Notes under the pieces: model-generated
Seen by the model: only the letters and a program-made list of their open reading frames with translations
Told to the model about the DNA's origin: nothing
Databases searched by the model: none
Shown here: positions 1 to 9,225 of the stretch, one piece after another
How the letters are laid out: each line of letters begins with the position of its first letter
Numbering within the stretch: the stretch's first letter is position 1
Translations under genes and position numbers: made by a program
NCBI GenBank assembly: GCA_017553505.1
Contig: JAFZLD010000003.1
Coordinates: 124,001 to 188,000 of the forward strand
Length of the DNA stretch: 64,000 nucleotides
Source: Lachnospiraceae bacterium
GTDB lineage: Bacteria > Bacillota > Clostridia > Lachnospirales > Lachnospiraceae
Direction: 5' to 3'

Positions 1-48
1 CTTTTGCCGATATATCTGAGTTATAGGGGGATGAGAGGCTTATTCTTG

Positions 49-78
49 TTTACAATTCTCTGATGTTGGGTATATAAT
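49..78 (+). promoter_or_regulatory. Candidate sigma-A promoter for argF
   Basis: TTTACA at 49-54 and a perfect TATAAT at 73-78 are separated by 18 bp. The argF start lies 60 bp downstream. Seen directly; promoter activity is inferred. Confidence 0.6.
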
Positions 79-88
79 CAAATTTGTA

Positions 89-110
89 TCACTTTATTTT
101 GCTAAAGTGA
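89..110. promoter_or_regulatory. Operator-like inverted repeat between promoter and argF
   Basis: TCACTTTA (89-96) and TAAAGTGA (103-110) form a perfect 8-bp inverted repeat with a 6-nt spacer. It lies just downstream of the predicted transcription start and upstream of the ribosome site. The position fits a repressor site or a leader hairpin. It does not look like the ArgR box consensus I know, so the binding protein is unknown. Confidence 0.5.
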
Positions 111-137
111 ATGAATGAGTATTTGAGAGGTGTGGCT

Positions 138-1133
138 ATGAATTTAAAGAACCGTGACTTTTTGAAACTTTTGGACTATACGCCCGAAGAGATTGAATAC
201 CTTGTGGATTTATCCCTAAAGTTTAAGGATATGAAAAAGAAAGGTATTCTTCATGATGTCTTCAGAGGCAAGAACGTGGCGCTGATTTTTGAAAAGACCA
301 GTACCCGTACGAGATGTTCTTTTGAAGTTGCGGCTCATGACCTTGGAATGGGTACGACATATCTCGATCCTAAGAGCTCTCAGATCGGTAAGAAGGAGAG
401 CATTGCCGATACCGCGCGCGTGTTAAGCCGTATGTTTGACGGTATCGAGTACAGAGGCTTCGGTCAGGAAATCGTGGAGGAGCTTGCGCGCGAGGCTGAT
501 GTGCCCGTGTGGAACGGTCTTACCAATGAGTTCCATCCCACACAGATGATTGCCGACCTTATTACGATTAAAGAAAACTTTGGCGCGTTTAAGGGCCTTA
601 AGCTTACATACATGGGTGATGCCCGCTACAATATGGCTAATTCCCTCATGGTAACATGTGCAAAGATGGGTATGCACTTTACCGCTTGCTCGTCTAGGAA
701 CTACTTCCCGGACCCTGCACTCGTTAAGACTTGTGAGGAGATTGCGGCACAGACCGGCGGCAGCATCACACTTACCGAGGACGTTAAGGCAGGTACCAAG
801 GATGCGAACATCATCTACACCGATGTGTGGGTATCCATGGGCGAGCCTGTGGAAGTATGGGAAGAGCGTATTCGTGAGCTTTCACCTTACCAGGTTAACA
901 AGGCTGCCATGGACAACGCTGCGGACAATGTAATCTTCTTACACTGCCTGCCCGCATTCCACGACCACAAGACCGAAATCGGCAAGGAAATGGGCGAGCG
1001 CTTCGGCCGCGCCGACATGGAAGTTACCGACGAAGTATTCGAGTCCGAACGCTCCAAGGTATTTGACGAGGCAGAGAACCGTATGCACTCGATTAAAGCC
1101 ATCATGGCCGCAACACTCGGCTACGAAGGCTAA
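138..1133 (+). CDS. argF: Ornithine carbamoyltransferase
   Basis: Cytosolic enzyme making citrulline from ornithine and carbamoyl phosphate, used in arginine synthesis or, in reverse, in arginine catabolism. The 331-residue length is normal for the family. Visible motifs are the carbamoyl-phosphate loop STRTRCSF (about residues 55-62), [10 protein letters not shown], and the ornithine-side HCLP motif near the C-terminus. The start at 138 is preferred to the in-frame ATG at 111 because GAGAGG lies at 125-130, 7 nt upstream, whereas 111 has no ribosome site. It sits alone with its own promoter and an inverted repeat in the leader. No other arg genes are in view, so a biosynthetic or catabolic role cannot be decided. 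Confidence 0.95.
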   Translation: MNLKNRDFLKLLDYTPEEIEYLVDLSLKFKDMKKKGILHDVFRGKNVALIFEKTSTRTRCSFEVAAHDLGMGTTYLDPKSSQIGKKESIADTARVLSRMFDGIEYRGFGQEIVEELAREADVPVWNGLTNEFHPTQMIADLITIKENFGAFKGLKLTYMGDARYNMANSLMVTCAKMGMHFTACSSRNYFPDPALVKTCEEIAAQTGGSITLTEDVKAGTKDANIIYTDVWVSMGEPVEVWEERIRELSPYQVNKAAMDNAADNVIFLHCLPAFHDHKTEIGKEMGERFGRADMEVTDEVFESERSKVFDEAENRMHSIKAIMAATLGYEG

Positions 1134-1179
1134 AGCACTTCCGTGGCCAAAGAAAGAGAATTAAGGGATATTTAGATTA

Positions 1180-1521
1180 ATGAAAAAAGTTGTATTATGC
1201 GGTGCCAACGGGTACGAAGGCAAGTATTATTTGAATCCTGCTTTTAACAAGATACCTGAGTCGATTAAAAAAGAACTTAATATTATCTGCGTTCTTTTTA
1301 CGGAAGAAGTGGGCGGAATCATTACGATAGGATTCGATGAGGAAGGCGAGCTTGAGATTACCACGCAGGCTTCCGACGATGACTACATGTATGATGAAAT
1401 CGCAAGCGGCTTGTTAGTCAGCAAGATTCGCGCCACAAGGCAGGATTTGTTTGAATCCTTGAATTTATTTTACAGAGTGATAGTTCTCGGTGAGGACATT
1501 GCATCTGTGGAGGAGGATTAA
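1180..1521 (+). CDS. Small conserved Lachnospiraceae protein (DUF6145-like)
   Basis: A 113-residue acidic protein with no signal peptide or membrane segment. It begins with MKKVVLCGANGYEGKYY and contains the phrase NIICVLFTEEVGGIITIGFD. I believe it matches the DUF6145 family of Lachnospiraceae, but this is recollection and the function is unknown. Its stop codon is immediately followed by the coaX ATG, and the GAGGAGG ribosome site of coaX lies in its last codons. The two are therefore translated from one transcript, which suggests a role near coenzyme A or tRNA modification only by context. Its own ribosome site (AAGGGA, 11 nt from the ATG) is weak. Confidence 0.75.
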   Translation: MKKVVLCGANGYEGKYYLNPAFNKIPESIKKELNIICVLFTEEVGGIITIGFDEEGELEITTQASDDDYMYDEIASGLLVSKIRATRQDLFESLNLFYRVIVLGEDIASVEED

Positions 1522-2298
1522 ATGATTTTAGTAATTGATGTGGGTAATACCAATATTACCTACGGTGTGTATGACGGCGAGGAGCTTGTGGCTTCCTTCC
1601 GCATGATGTCCAAGTTCGAGCGTACTTCCGACGAGTTCGGAATTATGATTAAGGATCTTATCAAGACCAACGGTATCGAGCTTGAGAACATTCACGGCGC
1701 GATTATCGCAAGCGTAGTGCCCAAGGTAATGCATGCGCTGACGGGTGCGATTACGAAGTACCTTAACATTAAGCCTATTATTGTGGGCCCCGGCACCAAG
1801 ACCGGCATTAAGATTACCACAGAAAATCCCCGCGAAATCGGCGCGGACAGAATAGTGGACGTTGTGGCTGCTTTTGAGAAGTACGGCGGACCGGTACTGG
1901 TAATCGATTTTGGTACCGCTACCACTTATGACCTTGTGACTGCAGACGGATGCTTTGGCGTGGGTATTACGGCTCCAGGCATTAAGATTTCCGCGAAGGC
2001 TCTTTGGACCGATACGGCGAAGCTTCCGGAGATAGAGATTAAGAAACCCGCATCGATTCTTGCAAGCGAGACAATTTCCTCCATGCAGGCAGGCCTTATG
2101 TACGGCCAGATCGGTGCTACCGAATATATTATAAGAGAAGTTAAGAAACAGGCCGGCCTTCCCAACTGCAAGGTGGTATCCACCGGCGGACTCGGAAGAC
2201 TTGTGTCCGAAGAGACGGAGATGATTGACATATACGATCCCGCGCTTACTTTGGACGGCTTACGAATTATTTATTCCAAGAATTCCAAGAAGTTATGA
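1522..2298 (+). CDS. coaX: Type III pantothenate kinase
   Basis: Phosphorylates pantothenate in the first step of coenzyme A synthesis. Type III enzymes belong to the ASKHA fold and usually need a monovalent cation. The 258-residue length is typical. The N-terminal phosphate loop [12 protein letters not shown], the [11 protein letters not shown] segment and the second phosphate motif [11 protein letters not shown] are all present, and STGGLG lies near the C-terminus. The start abuts the preceding gene, and the stop overlaps the dusB start as ATGA at 2295-2298, giving a three-gene operon. Confidence 0.95.
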   Translation: MILVIDVGNTNITYGVYDGEELVASFRMMSKFERTSDEFGIMIKDLIKTNGIELENIHGAIIASVVPKVMHALTGAITKYLNIKPIIVGPGTKTGIKITTENPREIGADRIVDVVAAFEKYGGPVLVIDFGTATTYDLVTADGCFGVGITAPGIKISAKALWTDTAKLPEIEIKKPASILASETISSMQAGLMYGQIGATEYIIREVKKQAGLPNCKVVSTGGLGRLVSEETEMIDIYDPALTLDGLRIIYSKNSKKL

Positions 2299-3248
2299 TT
2301 ATAGGTAATGTAAATCTTAAAAACAATATTATTCTTGCTCCGATGGCAGGCGTTTCAGACCTGCCATTTCGCGTCCTTTGTCAGCGTGAAGGTGCGGGCA
2401 TGACCTGCATGGAGATGATAAGCGCCAAGGCTATTCTTTACAACAACAAGAATACCGAAAGCCTGCTTGAAATCGACCCCGCGGAAGAGTGCGTATCGCT
2501 CCAGCTTTTCGGAAGCGAGCCCAAGATTATGGCAGAGATAGCGAAACGTATAGAGGAGCGTCCTTTTTCAATCCTTGATATCAATATGGGGTGCCCGGTT
2601 CCCAAGATTGTCAACAATCACGAGGGCTCGGCACTTATGAAGAATCCGGAGCTGGTCTTCGAGATAGTGCGCGCGATTTCCGAGGCTATCAGCAAGCCGG
2701 TCACCGTTAAGATTCGCAAGGGCTTCGACGAAACCCACGTGAATGCTGTGGAGGTGGCCCGGGCGGCGGAAGCCGGCGGCGCGAAGGCGGTAGCCGTGCA
2801 CGGTCGCACGAGGGAGCAGTACTACTCGGGCGAGGCGGACTGGAGCATCATCAAAGCGGTCAAAGAAGCCGTTACGATTCCCGTAATCGGTAACGGCGAC
2901 GTGAAATGCGGTGCCGACGCCGAGCGTATGTTGCGGGAGACCGGGTGCGATGGTGTAATGGTAGGCCGCGCCGCCGAAGGTAACCCCTTCGTATTCAGAG
3001 AGATTACAAGCTACATGGAAGGCAAGCCCTACATTCCGCCTACGGTGGAAGAACTAAGAGAAACTATCTTAGAGCACGCCGACATGCAGCTTGAACATAA
3101 GGGTGAATTTATAGGAATAAGGGAGATGCGCAAGCACCTCTCGTGGTACTTAAAGGGCTTTGAAGGAGCCTCCGCGCTCAGAAAGCACATCAACGAGATG
3201 GAGACCTTCGAGGAACTTAAGAGTATCATCAACAGCATTTATGCTTAA
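2295..3248 (+). CDS. dusB: tRNA-dihydrouridine synthase (DusB-type)
   Basis: FMN-dependent reduction of uridines in the tRNA D-loop. The 317-residue length is typical of bacterial Dus enzymes. The TIM-barrel start [12 protein letters not shown], the catalytic-cysteine motif [18 protein letters not shown], the FMN-binding [17 protein letters not shown] and the [12 protein letters not shown] segment are present. It is followed by a short C-terminal helical domain. It is translationally coupled to coaX by a 4-nt overlap. No paralogue is seen here, so DusB rather than another Dus subtype is an assignment from general similarity. Confidence 0.93.
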   Translation: MIIGNVNLKNNIILAPMAGVSDLPFRVLCQREGAGMTCMEMISAKAILYNNKNTESLLEIDPAEECVSLQLFGSEPKIMAEIAKRIEERPFSILDINMGCPVPKIVNNHEGSALMKNPELVFEIVRAISEAISKPVTVKIRKGFDETHVNAVEVARAAEAGGAKAVAVHGRTREQYYSGEADWSIIKAVKEAVTIPVIGNGDVKCGADAERMLRETGCDGVMVGRAAEGNPFVFREITSYMEGKPYIPPTVEELRETILEHADMQLEHKGEFIGIREMRKHLSWYLKGFEGASALRKHINEMETFEELKSIINSIYA

Positions 3249-3283
3249 ATATTAAAGAGAGAGAATGGGTTAAGAGGAAAATT

Positions 3284-5077
3284 ATGGTACTACACAAACG
3301 ATTTAACTTTTACTACATCAAGTACGGCTGGCTTCTTTTGCTTGGAATCCTCGCACTTGTGGTGGTAGACTTCGGTCAGCTTAAGGTGCCGGAACTTTAC
3401 CGTATGGTAATTAACGGCATGAATACGGGAGTCGTGGACTTTAAGGGCGCCACGGTTCCTTTTGACATGAACTTTTTACTCGATAATATCTGCAGACCGC
3501 TTCTTATAGTGGTTCTTCTTATCTGCCTCGGCAGATTCGCATGGCGTATTTGTTTTTTTGGCGCAGCTATCAGAGTTGAGGCGGACGTGCGCCGCAGAAT
3601 GTTCGACAGAGCCAAGGATTTATCCCAGCAGTATTACCACGTCAACAAAGTCGGCGACCTTATGAGCCTTTTTACCAACGACGTGGAGTCTGTTCAGGAA
3701 TGCTTCGGAAGCGGTGTGCTTACGTTCTTTGACGCTGCGGTTCTCGGTAGCATGGCATTTGTAAAGATGCTTAACATGAACGGAACCCTTACCGCGCTTG
3801 CGATGATTCCCATGATTATTCTTTTTATTATGGCTCTCATCATAGGCAAGCAGGAGTCCAAAGCCTGGGACAAGCGTCAGGAAGCCTTCTCGGCGCTTTC
3901 CGACTTCTCGCAGGAATCATTCTCCGGTATAGCGGTTATCAAAGCTTTCACCAAGGAAATGTTCGAGCTTATGGCCTTTAAAAAGCTCAACAAGGACAAT
4001 GAAAAAGCAAACGTCAAATTCACCCGCATCTCCACCCTCATGAACATTTTGTTCGTGTTCTTCGTAGAGACCGTAATCTGCGTAATCGTGGGCTACGGCG
4101 GATTCCTCGTTCATAACGGAACCATGAATGCCGGCGAGCTTATGGAGTTTATCAGCTACTTTACCACCATCATCTGGCCTATCGAGGCGATTGCAATTCT
4201 TATCGATATGTCGGCGAGAGCTTCGGCTTCCACCAAGCGTATCGACAAGTTCTTAAGCGCGCCTATCGACGTATGCGACCGCGAAGGCCTCTCACAGGAG
4301 CCTGTTGACGTTAAGGGTACCATTGAGTTTAAACACCTCACATTCAACTACCCTCTCACCGAAAGAAAAGCTCTCGAGGACATTTCTTTTACTATCAATG
4401 CGGGTGAGAACGTGGGACTCATCGGTCGTACCGGTGCGGGCAAGACCACTATCGTTGATTTAATTGCCAGAACGTATAATGTAGACGACGGAATGCTCTT
4501 CGTGGACGGGCGCGACGTTAACGACATACCGATTAAGGAATTGAGACGCCACATTGCTTACGTGCCTCAGGATAACTTCCTCTTCAGCGACACGATTGCG
4601 GCGAACATTGCTTTTTCGCAAGAAAACGATTCGGACAGGGAAGCTGTTGAGACTGCAGCGCGCATGTCCGATGTGCACGACAATATATATGAGTTCACCG
4701 ACAAGTACGACACGATCTTAGGCGAGCGTGGCGTAACGGTTTCCGGCGGACAGAAGCAGCGTATCTCCATCGCGAGAGCACTTATGAAGGATGCGGAGAT
4801 TTTAATTCTTGACGACTCCGTATCGGCGGTTGATACCAAGACCGAGAAGGTTATACTTCAGAACCTTCGCAACACCAGAAAGGGCAAGACTACAATCCTT
4901 ATTGCCCACAGAATATCCACCATCGAAGGAATGGACAAGATTATCTTCATTGACGAAGGAAAGGTAAGCGACGTGGGTACCCATGCAGAGCTCCTGCTTC
5001 GTAATCCTGCATATCAGAAGATGGTTAAACTGCAGGAACTTGAAGACAAAGAAAAGGAGGATGAGAAGAATGCGTGA
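3284..5077 (+). CDS. ABC exporter half-transporter, degenerate-NBD partner
   Basis: Inner-membrane half-transporter of 597 residues: six predicted transmembrane helices (about residues 1-320) followed by an ATPase domain. Walker A is GRTGAGKTT and the signature is VSGGQKQR. Walker B is ILILDDSVSAVD, with aspartate where the catalytic glutamate should be, while the H-loop AHR is intact. This is the pattern of the partner that contributes the inactive site in heterodimeric exporters of the BmrCD/TM287-288 kind. It overlaps the next gene by 8 nt, and that gene encodes the canonical partner. GAGGA at 3274-3278 supports the start. The substrate is unknown; drug, lipid or peptide export are all possible. 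Confidence 0.88.
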   Translation: MVLHKRFNFYYIKYGWLLLLGILALVVVDFGQLKVPELYRMVINGMNTGVVDFKGATVPFDMNFLLDNICRPLLIVVLLICLGRFAWRICFFGAAIRVEADVRRRMFDRAKDLSQQYYHVNKVGDLMSLFTNDVESVQECFGSGVLTFFDAAVLGSMAFVKMLNMNGTLTALAMIPMIILFIMALIIGKQESKAWDKRQEAFSALSDFSQESFSGIAVIKAFTKEMFELMAFKKLNKDNEKANVKFTRISTLMNILFVFFVETVICVIVGYGGFLVHNGTMNAGELMEFISYFTTIIWPIEAIAILIDMSARASASTKRIDKFLSAPIDVCDREGLSQEPVDVKGTIEFKHLTFNYPLTERKALEDISFTINAGENVGLIGRTGAGKTTIVDLIARTYNVDDGMLFVDGRDVNDIPIKELRRHIAYVPQDNFLFSDTIAANIAFSQENDSDREAVETAARMSDVHDNIYEFTDKYDTILGERGVTVSGGQKQRISIARALMKDAEILILDDSVSAVDTKTEKVILQNLRNTRKGKTTILIAHRISTIEGMDKIIFIDEGKVSDVGTHAELLLRNPAYQKMVKLQELEDKEKEDEKNA

Positions 5078-6947
5078 GTATTATCCTCTTTTGGTGGTGG
5101 CAGCCATTGTGGGCATGTTCACCATAATATTCTCCCTTGCTTTTGCTTTCATGAAGGATAAAAAGAAAGCTATAGGCTTCGATCGTAATATGGAAGACGG
5201 CGAGATAATCAAGAGACTGTTAAAGTACGCGAAGCCTCACTGGAAGAGCTTCCTGCTTGTACTTTTAATCTTAGCGGTGTCCGTTATTTACGATGTAGTA
5301 TCACCTCGTATCCTCGGTCACGTTGAGGAGATAATTAAGAACCAATTTGAACTCAGCGAACTGTATCACCAAGTGATGCTTTACGGCGGAGTGCTGGTTA
5401 TCACTATTATATGTACTTACTCGCAGGCTATGATTCTGCAGGTTACGGGCCAGAAGATTCTTTCTGCCATCAGACAGGATGCTTTTGTGCATATCGAAAG
5501 CCTGTCGCACGACCAGCTCAATCATATTCCCGTAGGTAAGCTCGTTACCCGTGTTACCAACGACACCAATGCTATTTCAATGCTTTTTACACACATTCTT
5601 GTTAACCTTATCAAGAATGCTTTCGTAATCATAAGCGTGCTCGTTGCGATGTTCACGCTTAATATTGAGCTTACGCTCATGGTGCTTGCTTTTGCGCCCT
5701 TTATCGTGCTCTTTACGATGATATTCAGAAAGTTTTCAAGAAGAGCCTACAGACGTACCAAGGATGCCAATACCGACATCAATACCTTCTTATCCGAGAA
5801 CCTTTCGGGTATGAAGATTACGCAGATTTTTAACTGCGAGGAAAAGAAGTTCTCGGAGTTTCAGAAAAAGAACAAGGAGCTCGAGAATTCCAGACATAGC
5901 GAAATCCTTGTGTTTTCCGTATTCAGACCTTCCATGTATATGTTGTACATGGCTTCGATTCTTTGCCTTCTTTATTTGAGCGGTAAGGGATTTATTAAGG
6001 ATACGGCTTTCTTTGGCCAGACTATTACAAGTGGTGTGGTTGTAAGCTTCTATATGTATGTTAACAAGTTTTACAATCCTATTCAGAACCTTGCGGAGAT
6101 GTTCAACTGGCTGCAGTCGGCGTTTGCTTCGGCTGAGAAGATTTTCTCCATTATGGATATGGAGCCTGAGATTGTGGATGAGCCCGATGCTATAGAGGTA
6201 GAGCACATTCGTGGAGAGATAGAGTTTAAGAATGTGTGGTTTGCTTACGAGGGTGAGGACTGGGTGCTTAAGGATGTGTCCTTCAAGGTTGAGCCCGGTG
6301 AGACGATTGCTTTTGTGGGTGCTACGGGTTCGGGTAAGACGACGATTCTCGGACTTGTGTGCCGTAACTATGATATAAATAAGGGTCAGATTTTAATTGA
6401 CGGCAGAGATATTAAGGAATACAAGCTTTCTTCGCTTAGGAGTCACTTCGGGCAGATGCTTCAGGATGTGTTTATTTTCTCCGGCACTATCCGTTCGAAC
6501 ATTGTGCTTAGGCGCGAAGACTTTACGGATGAGGATGTTATCGAGGCTTGCAAGTATGTCAATGCGGACAAGTTTATCGATAAGCTTCCTAACGGAATTA
6601 ATGAGGAAGTAAGAGAGCGCGGCAACAATTTCTCGCAGGGACAGAGACAGCTTCTTTCTTTTGCAAGAACCGTTATTCACAAGCCTGATGTAATGATTCT
6701 CGATGAGGCTACGGCCAACATTGATACCGAAACTGAAAATTTAATACAAATTTCATTGGAAAAAATGATGAATATTGGTACAATGCTAATTGTAGCACAT
6801 CGATTGAGCACAATTAAAAATGCGGACAGGATAATTGTTATCTCAAAAGGTGAAATAATCGAGCAGGGAAGCCATGAAGAACTGCTTGAGAAACGTGGCG
6901 CTTACCATGAATTGTACAGATTGCAGTACGAGGGTGGTCAGGGCTGA
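5070..6947 (+). CDS. ABC exporter half-transporter, catalytic partner
   Basis: 625-residue partner of the preceding gene, with an N-terminal extra membrane helix (about residues 5-25), six exporter helices and an ATPase domain. Walker A is GATGSGKTT, the signature region is FSQGQRQ, and Walker B is VMILDEATANID with the catalytic glutamate present; H-loop AHR follows. The heterodimer should therefore have one competent ATP site. An ATG at 5061 is too close to the ribosome site AAGGAGG (5054-5060), so the ATG at 5070 (spacing 9) is chosen. The two genes overlap by 8 nt and must be co-expressed. The 3' part from about 6720 is visibly more AT-rich than the rest of the gene. Confidence 0.88.
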   Translation: MREYYPLLVVAAIVGMFTIIFSLAFAFMKDKKKAIGFDRNMEDGEIIKRLLKYAKPHWKSFLLVLLILAVSVIYDVVSPRILGHVEEIIKNQFELSELYHQVMLYGGVLVITIICTYSQAMILQVTGQKILSAIRQDAFVHIESLSHDQLNHIPVGKLVTRVTNDTNAISMLFTHILVNLIKNAFVIISVLVAMFTLNIELTLMVLAFAPFIVLFTMIFRKFSRRAYRRTKDANTDINTFLSENLSGMKITQIFNCEEKKFSEFQKKNKELENSRHSEILVFSVFRPSMYMLYMASILCLLYLSGKGFIKDTAFFGQTITSGVVVSFYMYVNKFYNPIQNLAEMFNWLQSAFASAEKIFSIMDMEPEIVDEPDAIEVEHIRGEIEFKNVWFAYEGEDWVLKDVSFKVEPGETIAFVGATGSGKTTILGLVCRNYDINKGQILIDGRDIKEYKLSSLRSHFGQMLQDVFIFSGTIRSNIVLRREDFTDEDVIEACKYVNADKFIDKLPNGINEEVRERGNNFSQGQRQLLSFARTVIHKPDVMILDEATANIDTETENLIQISLEKMMNIGTMLIVAHRLSTIKNADRIIVISKGEIIEQGSHEELLEKRGAYHELYRLQYEGGQG

Positions 6948-6999
6948 TTGAAGAATGCGCGGACGTTGCCTAGTGCGGCGGGCGCATACGGAGGAAGAG

Positions 7000-7878
7000 A
7001 TGAAAGAATACAGACATCAGTATTTTAAGGGAGAGCGAGCACTTTTTAAGACCGACGGAGCGGTAATCTACGATTCGAACTTCGACGACGGTGAATCGCC
7101 TCTTAAGGAAAGCAAGAACATTGAAGTATACGGTTCTCAGTTTAAGTGGAAGTATCCGCTTTGGTACTGTAAGAACGTTAAGGTTGAGAACTCCAACTGG
7201 TTCGAGATGGCAAGAGCCGGCGTGTGGTATACGGACAATATTTCCGTTAAGAATGCGCTTTTCCAGGCGCCCAAGAACTTCAGACGCTGTGACGGTGTGA
7301 CTCTTGAGAACGTGGACTTTACACATGCCGAAGAGACACTTTGGACCTGTAAGAATGTTAAGCTTAAGGATGTTACCGCCAAGGGACATTATTTTGCCAT
7401 GAACTGCGAGAACATGGAGATTAACGCGCTTAAGCTTGACGGCAATTATTCTTTTGACGGAGCGAAGAACGTGACTGTTCGCAATTCGACGCTTCTTACC
7501 AAGGATGCTTTCTGGAACAGCGAGAATGTAACCGTTTATGATTCGTATATCTGCGGCGAGTATCTTGGATGGAATGCCAAGAACTTAACGCTTGTTAACT
7601 GTACCATCGAGAGCCTTCAGGGAATGTGTTATGTGGATAATCTTGTGATGAAGAACTGCAAGCTTATCAATACAACGCTTTCTTTTGAATTCTCAGAGAA
7701 TATCGATGCCGAGATTAATTCCGAAATCGACAGCGTTTTCAATCCCGGAAGCGGTGTGATTAAGGCAGAGAAAATTGATACATTGATTATCGAGAAGGAT
7801 ATGATAGATCCTTCCAAGACCAAGCTTGTGTGCGACGCTATCGGCAAGACCGAGGATGTCGTAGAGTGGAGAAGATAA
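7000..7878 (+). CDS. DUF3737 right-handed beta-helix protein
   Basis: A 292-residue cytosolic protein made of repeated short strands of the type NVKVENS, NVKLKDV, NVTVRNS and NLTLVNC, about 20 residues apart. This is the periodicity of a parallel beta-helix and the family signature of DUF3737. GGAGGAAG at 6990-6997 selects the ATG at 7000 over an upstream in-frame start at 6955. The downstream aminotransferase begins directly after its stop codon, so the two are one operon. I recall this pair being adjacent in other gut Firmicutes, which suggests a shared pathway, but no biochemical function is known to me. Confidence 0.85.
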   Translation: MKEYRHQYFKGERALFKTDGAVIYDSNFDDGESPLKESKNIEVYGSQFKWKYPLWYCKNVKVENSNWFEMARAGVWYTDNISVKNALFQAPKNFRRCDGVTLENVDFTHAEETLWTCKNVKLKDVTAKGHYFAMNCENMEINALKLDGNYSFDGAKNVTVRNSTLLTKDAFWNSENVTVYDSYICGEYLGWNAKNLTLVNCTIESLQGMCYVDNLVMKNCKLINTTLSFEFSENIDAEINSEIDSVFNPGSGVIKAEKIDTLIIEKDMIDPSKTKLVCDAIGKTEDVVEWRR

Positions 7879-9039
7879 GTGGGACGATACAATTTTGACG
7901 AAATTGTTGTGAGGCGCGGTACGGATTCCATGAAGTGGGACGTTAAGGAGTCGGAGTTACCCATGTGGGTGGCGGATATGGACTTTAAGACGGCTCCGGA
8001 GGTTATTGCGGCGTTTGAAAAGAGGATTGCGCACGGAGTGTTCGGCTACTCGGACGTGACGGATGCGTGGTATGAGGCGTATATCGGCTGGTGGAAGCGC
8101 TTGCATGGGCTTACTATGGAGCGTGACAAGCTTATATTCTGTACAGGCGTGGTGCCTGCGATTTCGTCGATTGTAAGGAAGCTTACCACACCCAATGAAA
8201 AGGTGCTGGTGCAGACTCCCGTATATAATATTTTCTTTAACAGTATTGTCAATAACGGCTGCAGGCCGCTTGAGAGTCCTCTTAAATACGAGGGCGGCGA
8301 GTACTTCATGGACTTTGAAGACCTGGAGCGTAAGATGGCGGATCCGCAGTGTATGCTTATGATTCTGTGTAACCCGCACAATCCCGTGGGCAAGATATGG
8401 AGCCGTGAGGAACTGGCGCGTGTGGGTGCTTTGGCTCGTAAGTACCATGTGACCGTAATCTCTGACGAGATTCATTGCGATATTACAAGACCCGGATGCG
8501 AGTATGTTCCTTTTGCGTCGGTGTCGGATGATTGCAGAGCGGTGGGAATCACTTGTATTGCGCCTACGAAGACTTTCAACCTTGCGGGTATGCAAAGTGC
8601 CGCGGTTTACGTGCCCGATGAACTCTTGCACCACAAGGTGTGGAGGGGGTTGAATACCGATGAGGTGGCCGAGCCGAATTCTTTGGCCTGCCTTGCGGCT
8701 GTGACGGCCTTTAATGAGGGTGGCGAGTGGCTTAAGGAGCTGCGCGAGTATCTGTTTGGTAATGTGGATTACGCGCGTGAGTATATTGAGCGAGAGATTC
8801 CTCGTGCGAGGGCGGTTAAGAGCGATGCGACGTATCTTTTGTGGATTGACGTGAGCGCGTATGGCCGTCGGAGCGATGAGATTGCGACTTTGATTCGTGA
8901 GAAGACCGGGCTTTATATCTCGGCCGGTACTGCGTACGGTACGACCGGTGAGTCGTTCTTACGCATGAATCTTGCGTGTCCCCGTGCGACGGTGGAGGAG
9001 GGCCTTAAGCGGCTTAAGGAAGGCCTCGGCAATTTATAA
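7879..9039 (+). CDS. MalY/PatB-type PLP aminotransferase or cystathionine beta-lyase
   Basis: Fold-type I pyridoxal-phosphate enzyme of 386 residues. It shows the family opening MKWDVKESELPMWVADMDF, the cofactor aspartate in SDEIHCDI, and the Schiff-base lysine in APTKTFNLAGMQ. The C-terminal arginine region FLRMNLACPR binds the substrate carboxylate. MalY/PatB members cleave cystathionine or cysteine conjugates or act as aminotransferases, and sequence alone does not decide which. It begins at a GTG touching the stop codon of the DUF3737 gene, with GGAG about 8 nt upstream. A terminator follows at 9062. Confidence 0.9.
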   Translation: MGRYNFDEIVVRRGTDSMKWDVKESELPMWVADMDFKTAPEVIAAFEKRIAHGVFGYSDVTDAWYEAYIGWWKRLHGLTMERDKLIFCTGVVPAISSIVRKLTTPNEKVLVQTPVYNIFFNSIVNNGCRPLESPLKYEGGEYFMDFEDLERKMADPQCMLMILCNPHNPVGKIWSREELARVGALARKYHVTVISDEIHCDITRPGCEYVPFASVSDDCRAVGITCIAPTKTFNLAGMQSAAVYVPDELLHHKVWRGLNTDEVAEPNSLACLAAVTAFNEGGEWLKELREYLFGNVDYAREYIEREIPRARAVKSDATYLLWIDVSAYGRRSDEIATLIREKTGLYISAGTAYGTTGESFLRMNLACPRATVEEGLKRLKEGLGNL

Positions 9040-9061
9040 TTCAATATTTGAAACCTATGCG

Positions 9062-9093
9062 ACGGTGCGCTTTCGGGTGTACCGTTTTCTTTT
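9062..9093 (+). terminator. Intrinsic terminator after the aminotransferase gene
   Basis: A 9-bp stem (ACGGTGCGC at 9062-9070 with GTGTACCGT-type arm to 9085, two G-U pairs) is followed by TTTTCTTTT. Confidence 0.75.
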
Positions 9094-9123
9094 GCAAAAA
9101 AAGGATTTTTTATAGATTTTTTA

Positions 9124-9151
9124 TTGACAAGAAACGGAATGGTGTTATTAT
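9124..9151 (+). promoter_or_regulatory. Candidate promoter for degV
   Basis: Consensus TTGACA at 9124-9129 and TATTAT at 9146-9151, spaced 16 bp. It follows the upstream terminator and precedes degV by 75 bp. Confidence 0.75.
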
Positions 9152-9162
9152 AAATATATCAA

Positions 9163-9179
9163 GTAGTTATCAAAACTAC
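9163..9179. promoter_or_regulatory. Inverted repeat in degV leader
   Basis: GTAGTT (9163-9168) and AACTAC (9174-9179) are perfect arms around a 5-nt loop. It lies a few bases after the predicted transcription start, where it could be an operator or a 5' mRNA hairpin. Confidence 0.4.
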
Positions 9180-9225
9180 ATGAGGCAACGATTTAAATTA
9201 CCAGACTGAGAATGGAGAACTAATT

